DNA of 12,147 bases, from assembly GCA_934630995.1 (NCBI GenBank), contig CAKTXU010000017.1, forward strand, positions 1-12,147. The letters run 5' to 3'. Below the pieces are notes generated by a model that did not search any database, was not told the origin of the DNA, and saw only the letters and a program-made list of their open reading frames with translations. The stretch comes from an uncultured Eubacteriales bacterium. Its GTDB lineage: Bacteria; Bacillota; Clostridia; Oscillospirales; Acutalibacteraceae. Positions 7,773 through 12,147 of the stretch are shown here, piece by piece. Both the position numbers and the translations under genes were made by a program. Numbering within the stretch: the first letter of the stretch is position 1; the number at the start of each line of letters is the position of its first letter.

Positions 7773-9161
7773 ATGAAAACGGCAACAAGGTTATTGGCGA
7801 TTTTTTGCGCGGGCATTCTGATGTTCGGCGCGACAGCGTGCCGCTCCGGCGACACGTCTTCGGCGGCGTCCGTCCCGTCCGGCGGATCCGATGCCTCCGA
7901 GACGGAAAAGGTGAGTCTCGACGGCTATGAAATCCATATCGTCGCCCCCTGGGGAGGCATGGAGCCCACCGCGGACGGCGGGACGGAAATGCAGCGATTG
8001 CAGTATCAGCGCTTTCTGGATGTACAGAAGGATTTCAACTGCAAAATCGTTTTCGACGCGGTGGCGGATCTGTACAGCCAGTTCGAGGCCTCGGCCATGG
8101 CGGGAGAGCGTCTTGGCGATTTGGTTCTCATGCGCGGTGAGTATGTTTATAGCTACGCCTCCCAGGGCCTGCTCTACCCTATCGGTGATGTGGTCAATCT
8201 GGAGCTGGAGCAGTTTATCCGGGACAATGAGGAAAAATGTAAAATCGGCGATAAGGTGTATGCATATTCGATTAGCCGCCCGGCTGTCGAGGCTACGATT
8301 TTCTTCAACAAGGGCCTCTTCAGCCGTCTCGGCCTGGAGAGCCCTTACGACCTGATGGGCAGGGGCGAGTGGACGATGGAAAACTTTGCAAAGCTCGCCA
8401 GGGACGCCACCCGCGACACGGACGGCGACGGCAAAATCGACACGTACGGTATGCCGGCGGTTTTAGTGGATCCGGAGGTGATTTACTTTATTGCCGCCTT
8501 CGGCGGAACAACGGTCAAAACGGAAAACGGCCGCTTTGTATCCGGCCTGGAGGATGAAAAGACCACCGCGGCCCTGAGCTTTCTGCGGAAAATGAATGTG
8601 GAGGACAAGAGCACCCTGTTGCCCGACGACAAACCCACATGGGACTGGGGGATAAAGCAGTTCATGAACGGCAACTGCGCCATGTGCCAGACGAACATCA
8701 CCAACCCCGGCGTCGCCGCCAAGGATACGCTGAGCGACGGGTACGGCATCGTGCCGATGCCGCTCGGCCCCGGCCAGACGGAGTATCAGCTGATTTCCCA
8801 GTCCTTCCTGTCCTACGTAATGCACAGCTCCATGGACGCAGCGCTTGCGGACAAGATAGGCGCGGTCATGGAAGCGTATACCGCTCCCCTGGTGGACGAG
8901 GAGAGAGTGGAGGAGCAGCGGATACAGGATTGGGAGCAATACGTCTGCGACGAGGAGTCGATTGAAACCCTGCGCATGCTCAACAAGCTACCCAATCCGG
9001 TTTTCCCCTATCTGGGCTTCGGCGACGCCTGGTACAGCTCGGTCCAGAACCAGCTGTACCACTGTCTGGTGGGCAATTACACGATAGCCACGGCCATGGC
9101 GACCTGCAATCCGGTGTTCCAGGCTGACCTGGATAGAACCAACGACCGTCTGGCGCCGTAA
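7773..9161 (+). CDS. Extracellular solute-binding lipoprotein of a sugar ABC importer
   Basis: The 462-residue product is the sugar receptor for the importer encoded just upstream. The signal peptide ends in a lipobox-like GATAC, giving a lipidated Cys23 that anchors it to the outer face of the membrane. A flexible Ser/Gly-rich tether follows (residues 25-45). The body matches family 1/8 solute-binding proteins: an early strand (YEIHIVAPWGG, about 52-62), the GDLVLM segment (115-120), a central IFFNKGLF (176-183), and a hinge/helix region with WTMENFAKLARDA (200-212). DTDGDGKIDTYG at 215-226 is an EF-hand-like calcium loop often seen in Gram-positive members of this group. The ATG is set by AAAGGAG at 7758-7764. 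Of the two permease pairs, the adjacent 5841-7698 pair is the likelier partner. The ligand cannot be read directly; an oligosaccharide released by the downstream glycosidase is a reasonable guess. Confidence 0.93.
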   Translation: MKTATRLLAIFCAGILMFGATACRSGDTSSAASVPSGGSDASETEKVSLDGYEIHIVAPWGGMEPTADGGTEMQRLQYQRFLDVQKDFNCKIVFDAVADLYSQFEASAMAGERLGDLVLMRGEYVYSYASQGLLYPIGDVVNLELEQFIRDNEEKCKIGDKVYAYSISRPAVEATIFFNKGLFSRLGLESPYDLMGRGEWTMENFAKLARDATRDTDGDGKIDTYGMPAVLVDPEVIYFIAAFGGTTVKTENGRFVSGLEDEKTTAALSFLRKMNVEDKSTLLPDDKPTWDWGIKQFMNGNCAMCQTNITNPGVAAKDTLSDGYGIVPMPLGPGQTEYQLISQSFLSYVMHSSMDAALADKIGAVMEAYTAPLVDEERVEEQRIQDWEQYVCDEESIETLRMLNKLPNPVFPYLGFGDAWYSSVQNQLYHCLVGNYTIATAMATCNPVFQADLDRTNDRLAP

Positions 9162-9183
9162 GCGCCGCAAGGAGGATAGCAAG

Positions 9184-11430
9184 TTGAAAAACAAATACAG
9201 AGGCAGTCTCCCGCTGGCTCTGGCATTGATTCTGTCGATGCTGGGCGGCTGCGCAAAGACGCCGGCGGAAAGCGCGGACTCCGGTGCGGTCTCCTCCAGT
9301 TCCGCGCCGGGACAAACGGAGGTGGAGTTTCAAGTGGTTGAGAACCTGAAGGATCTCGTGACGGGCGGCCGCTTCGCCGGCAGCGCGGAGGGCTGGACAC
9401 TGGCCAAGGGCGCCGCGTATTCCGAGGAGTATTCCCGCCGCATTACGGACAAGGGCTCCGTGATGATAACCGGGGACGGGAGCGTCTCCTACAAGGTGGA
9501 AAACGTACCGGCGGGCCGCTATCAGCTGCGTTTTTTCGTGTGGGCTGTGTCCATGCCTGATACGGCGGACATGGTGCTGTATGTCAACAAAACACCGACG
9601 CAGACCTTCACAATCTGCCAGAAAAATTATTGGCTGGAATATGTCGGCGCGCCGGTGGAGCTGACCGAACCGGGGGAAATCTCCTTCCGTCTGACAGCGG
9701 AGGGCGCGAGAGGGCGGATTGTGCTGGACGAGGTTCAGCTTCTGGAAATCCCCTACGATACGCCGGAGCCGGCGACGGGTGAGAACCCGGTTTCCTGCCT
9801 GAAAAAGCGGGCGGACGGAACCTACTACATCGAATACAACGGGAAACCGGCCATGGTCAATTTTGTCCATACCTACTCTGAAGGCGACGCATACACGCTG
9901 GAGGATATGGTGGCCAAGGCGAAGGAGGCCGGCTACAACGGCTTTATTCCGGCGATTTCCTGGGGCTTTTTCTGGCGCGACGTACAGTCGTCGCTGACCG
10001 CTACTCCCAACTTCTCCAAGCTCGATACGATTTTGGAGGTCGCGGAAAAATACGATATGTACGTCGACCTGCAGTGGTACGGCATCGGCTACGGCCCGGG
10101 AATCGGCGGCGCGCCGGCCTATATTCAGGAGGCGCACGACAGACACTCCCACGCGCCGGACGGAACCTGCGACACCTATGATCTGGGGGGCGTCAAATGC
10201 ATCGCCGATTATACCGACGAGGTGCTTCTGGAACAGGAGAAGAAGGTGCTGACGGCCTTCATGGCCTATATCGCGGAAAAAGACGTGAACCGGCGCATCG
10301 TCGGCATCGAGCTGGAATGCGAGGCGACGGAGGCGATTTACAACTCGCATGAGGTGACGGCGGAGAAGATGGCGGCCTATATCAACGAGCTGGGCAGGGT
10401 CGTCAAGGAATCGGCGCACCCGATGATCACCCACGTCAACCACGGCTACGGCATGGCAGCCCACTTTGTTTTCAACACGCCCTATATCGATATGAACGGA
10501 ACGGATCCCTACGGCGAGGAGCTGGGGGTGACGACGCAGCTGGTTTCCCACCGCTTTGACAGCCGCATTCCGCACATCATGGAAAACTGCGGCTTCACCA
10601 ACATCACCTCTCATGTGGTGGAAACGCTGGTACAGGGCGGGCATTTGACCATCTATCCCATTGCGGACAATCCCTGGTCGGGCACCAACGGCGTCTATGG
10701 CAAGGATTTTGCCGTCATGCCCTGGACGGAGCGCCTGTCCGTGCTGAACCATTCGATTCAGGAGTGCGGCGCGCTGCTGGCCAAGGCGCCGGTGGCCGCC
10801 CGTGCCGGCTTTAATACCGAAAACAATCTGCCGTCGACACGCTATGCCGCCAGAAAGTCTCTCGACGGCCTGTATGTGCGGATGGAAAGCCGCGGCTCCA
10901 GCGACGCGGTGGGGATGGCCGTGGCCGAGGGCAGCGCCGTGTACTGCTTCGCCGACAAGGACGCGTATTTTTCCCTGTACGGCACCGGCGTTCAGGCGGA
11001 ATACGGAAGCTTCGACGACAGCGGCGCCTGGGTCCCGGGGGACGAGGTGAAGCTGCAGGACTGCAAGGACGGCAGCTTCCGCGCGTCGTACGACAAGGGG
11101 AGGCTTCTCAGGCTATCCTGCACCGAAAAGGTGAAGCCGGATCAGGATGCGCGTCCGGAGGATCCGATCGTCGATCTGGACAATCTGCCGGTGCTGGACG
11201 CCCCGATCGGACAGAATCTGGTCGGCAATCCGTCCTTTGAAAGCGGCATCGAAGACGGCTGGGTGGGTCAGACCCAGGCGGGCTGCCAGATCCTGCATGA
11301 TACGAAGGAAGCGGGGGTTTCCGACGGCAAATATTGCGTGAATTTTTGGAACAATACACCCACCTTCGGCCGGACCCAGACCTTCTTCTATTATGACGTC
11401 GGCGTGGTGCCCGCGGGGAGCTATGAGTAG
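9184..11430 (+). CDS. Lipoprotein glycoside hydrolase (clan GH-A-like, GH35/GH42-like), ending at an in-frame TAG
   Basis: The 748-residue product starts at TTG 9184, set by GGAGG at 9171-9175 (8-base spacing). LGGC gives a lipobox with Cys23, so it is a surface lipoprotein, followed by a Ser/Ala/Pro-rich tether. A beta-sandwich domain spans about 56-189. A TIM-barrel-like region (about 213-545) holds PAISWGFFWRDVQ, VDLQWYGIGYG and GIELECEATE (374-383). The last aligns with the GH-A acid/base strand, making E380 the candidate acid/base, with Cys379 where Asn is usual. E480 (HVVETLVQGG) is a possible nucleophile; this is uncertain. A small beta domain (about 555-640) and a CBM4/9-like sandwich (from about 677, NLVGNPSFESG) follow. 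The latter is cut midway by TAG at 11428-11430; the same frame continues to TGA 11668, which would give 828 residues. The catalytic part is intact, so activity may survive. Exact family and sugar are not determined. Confidence 0.85.
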   Translation: MKNKYRGSLPLALALILSMLGGCAKTPAESADSGAVSSSSAPGQTEVEFQVVENLKDLVTGGRFAGSAEGWTLAKGAAYSEEYSRRITDKGSVMITGDGSVSYKVENVPAGRYQLRFFVWAVSMPDTADMVLYVNKTPTQTFTICQKNYWLEYVGAPVELTEPGEISFRLTAEGARGRIVLDEVQLLEIPYDTPEPATGENPVSCLKKRADGTYYIEYNGKPAMVNFVHTYSEGDAYTLEDMVAKAKEAGYNGFIPAISWGFFWRDVQSSLTATPNFSKLDTILEVAEKYDMYVDLQWYGIGYGPGIGGAPAYIQEAHDRHSHAPDGTCDTYDLGGVKCIADYTDEVLLEQEKKVLTAFMAYIAEKDVNRRIVGIELECEATEAIYNSHEVTAEKMAAYINELGRVVKESAHPMITHVNHGYGMAAHFVFNTPYIDMNGTDPYGEELGVTTQLVSHRFDSRIPHIMENCGFTNITSHVVETLVQGGHLTIYPIADNPWSGTNGVYGKDFAVMPWTERLSVLNHSIQECGALLAKAPVAARAGFNTENNLPSTRYAARKSLDGLYVRMESRGSSDAVGMAVAEGSAVYCFADKDAYFSLYGTGVQAEYGSFDDSGAWVPGDEVKLQDCKDGSFRASYDKGRLLRLSCTEKVKPDQDARPEDPIVDLDNLPVLDAPIGQNLVGNPSFESGIEDGWVGQTQAGCQILHDTKEAGVSDGKYCVNFWNNTPTFGRTQTFFYYDVGVVPAGSYE

Positions 11431-11670
11431 TCTTTCGATCTGTGGGGCGGCTGCTACGGCGACGGGGAATTCCGCATGCAGATTTATGTGAACGACCAGC
11501 TGGCGGTGGACGAGGCCAAGCAGCCGTCGGCCCCCCGTGCCAGGGTGTCGGCTGCTCTGCAGCTGCAGGAAAAGGGCAAGGTACGCATCGCCGTCAACAT
11601 CGATAACGCTACCGACCTGGGCGGCGCCTGGAGCAGCATTGATATGGTGAAATTCCAGCGAGTCGGCTGA
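11431..11670 (+). pseudogene. Detached C-terminal half of the glycosidase's carbohydrate-binding-like domain
   Basis: This stretch continues the frame of the 9184 gene directly after its TAG and runs 79 codons to TGA 11668-11670. It reads as the remaining strands of a jelly-roll: SFDLWGGCYGDGEFRMQIYV, then VRIAVNIDNATDL and SSIDMVKFQRVG at the end. The pattern mirrors the end of the enzyme's own N-terminal sandwich (RFFVWA, MVLYVN, ISFRLT, DEVQLLE). The internal ATG at 11476 has no convincing ribosome binding site, so separate translation is unlikely. Either the gene carries a nonsense mutation, the TAG is read through, or one base is wrong in the assembly. The downstream hairpin begins at the base after this TGA, consistent with 11670 being the ancestral gene end. 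Confidence 0.75.
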
Positions 11671-11708
11671 CTGGCTCCGTCCGGACCGACGCTCCGGCAG
11701 GACGCCAG
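11671..11708 (+). terminator. Strong RNA hairpin directly after the glycosidase frame
   Basis: CTGGC (11671-11675), TCC (11676-11678) and CCGGA (11681-11685) pair with TCCGG (11693-11697), GGA (11700-11702) and GCCAG (11704-11708). This makes 13 pairs with a 2x2 internal loop, one bulged C (11703) and a 7-base loop. No T-run follows, so it is not a classical intrinsic terminator. It could protect the 3' end of the operon mRNA, cause partial termination, or set the expression ratio to the next gene. It begins immediately after TGA 11670. Confidence 0.5.
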
Positions 11709-11744
11709 TATCCATATAGCTTGTCATAAGAAAGGAGAATCCCT

Positions 11745-12147
11745 ATGAAAACATTGAAAAGCGGACTGGCTCTGACCCTCGCATTGGCCATGCTCCTTCT
11801 GACGATGCCCTTGACCGCCGCCGCGGAAGGCGGCTACCCCTATGGGGAGACGGTGCCGGCGTTTTCCTTCACTCAGGAGGACGCCGGGGCCTCCGGGCTG
11901 GGCCACGGCATCTGGACCTGGGGGGCGGATCCCGCGCCGGACGCGGCGATAATCAGCCGGAACGACGCATATCAGCTAAGCATATCTTTCGGGGAAGTGC
12001 CCAACGCCGTCATTTCAGTCGGTATCGGCGGCGATGAGGACGGCACGGCCAAGGCGATCGCGTTCTGGATAGACTGCGGGGAGCTTCCTGACGACTACAT
12101 GCTGTCCCTGCAGGTGCAGGTGGAAATGAACGACAACACCCCCTTCC
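11745..12147 (+). CDS. Secreted protein of unknown function (N-terminal part, runs off the window)
   Basis: The frame opens at ATG 11745 with AAAGGAG at 11731-11737 and stays open to the window edge (134 codons seen). Residues 1-27 form a signal peptide: KTLK at the start, a Leu-rich core, and cleavage after TAAA before EGGYPYG. There is no lipobox, so the protein is probably released. The visible mature part is acidic and rich in Gly, Asp and aromatic residues (GHGIWTWGADPAPD, VISVGIGGDEDG, FWIDCGELPDDYML), with alternating beta-like stretches that could be a beta-sandwich. I do not recognise the family. Its position after a glycosidase and importer suggests a further glycan-related exoprotein, but this rests on location only. 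The start lies 74 bases after TGA 11670, beyond a hairpin, so it may be expressed at a different level from the upstream genes. No good promoter was found in that gap. Confidence 0.8.
   Translation, partial: MKTLKSGLALTLALAMLLLTMPLTAAAEGGYPYGETVPAFSFTQEDAGASGLGHGIWTWGADPAPDAAIISRNDAYQLSISFGEVPNAVISVGIGGDEDGTAKAIAFWIDCGELPDDYMLSLQVQVEMNDNTPF

Noticed and set aside
9152..9166. GGCGC-CGTAA-GCGCC inverted repeat over the binding-protein stop codon
   Set aside because: Only five pairs with no T-run, and a close Shine-Dalgarno for the next gene follows. Too weak to call a terminator.
8980..10752. 590-codon open frame on the - strand
   Set aside because: It lies entirely opposite well-supported coding sequence, has no ribosome binding site pattern, and its translation is rich in His, Arg and Val/Ile runs typical of the antisense of GC-rich genes.
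11428..11430. Pyrrolysine insertion at the TAG
   Set aside because: Pyrrolysine is known mainly from methylamine methyltransferases. A structural beta-strand position in a sandwich domain gives no reason for it, and no Pyl genes are in view.
11476..11670. Independent small gene starting at ATG 11476
   Set aside because: No ribosome binding site. The frame and the content are those of the upstream glycosidase beyond its TAG, so it is a remnant of that gene.
11721..11749. TTGTCA as a possible -35 box before the last gene
   Set aside because: At 17-base spacing the -10 box would fall on the start codon (TATGAA), which is incompatible with the clear ribosome binding site at 11731.

Overview
The window is a single + strand carbohydrate-utilisation locus of a fairly GC-rich, low-GC-lineage Gram-positive bacterium (Bacillota). 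The composition and protein styles would fit Clostridia (gut Oscillospiraceae-like) or Paenibacillaceae, and the sequence cannot decide between them. Evidence for a Gram-positive host: strong AGGAGG-type ribosome binding sites, GTG and TTG starts, lipobox signal peptides followed by Ser/Ala-rich tethers, sugar importers with no local ATPase gene, and a secreted DUF5696-type protein beside a YIP1-type membrane protein. No RNA gene, transposase, phage gene, CRISPR array or transcription factor was seen.

Layout. (1) 1-1169: the C-terminal end of a MalF-type sugar permease, then a MalG-type permease, i.e. one importer pair whose binding protein presumably lies upstream. (2) 1189-5844: two non-transport genes. 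One is an exported protein with NHL-like repeats, a TPR-like segment and a membrane-embedded YIP1-like C-terminus. The other is an 856-residue secreted DUF5696 protein that looks like a glycoside-hydrolase-type barrel. (3) 5841-9161: a second permease pair, whose genes overlap each other and the DUF5696 gene, followed by a lipoprotein solute-binding protein with a calcium-loop motif. (4) 9184-11670: a lipoprotein with a GH-A-clan-like barrel between two similar beta-sandwich domains. Its last domain is cut by an in-frame TAG at 11428, after which the frame stays open and protein-like to a TGA at 11668. (5) 11671-11744: a strong hairpin and spacer. (6) 11745-12147: the start of a further secreted protein of unknown function.

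Interpretation. Genes from 1 to about 11670 are packed with gaps of 0-74 bases or overlaps and are probably one transcript. The surface glycosidase and perhaps the DUF5696 protein would release oligosaccharides, the binding protein would capture them, and the two permease pairs would import them using a shared ATPase encoded elsewhere. The role of the NHL/TPR/YIP1 protein is unknown. Its position between two permease pairs, next to DUF5696, suggests an accessory or assembly role at the membrane. The most notable observations are the amber codon in the glycosidase gene and this uncharacterised YIP1-DUF5696 module.
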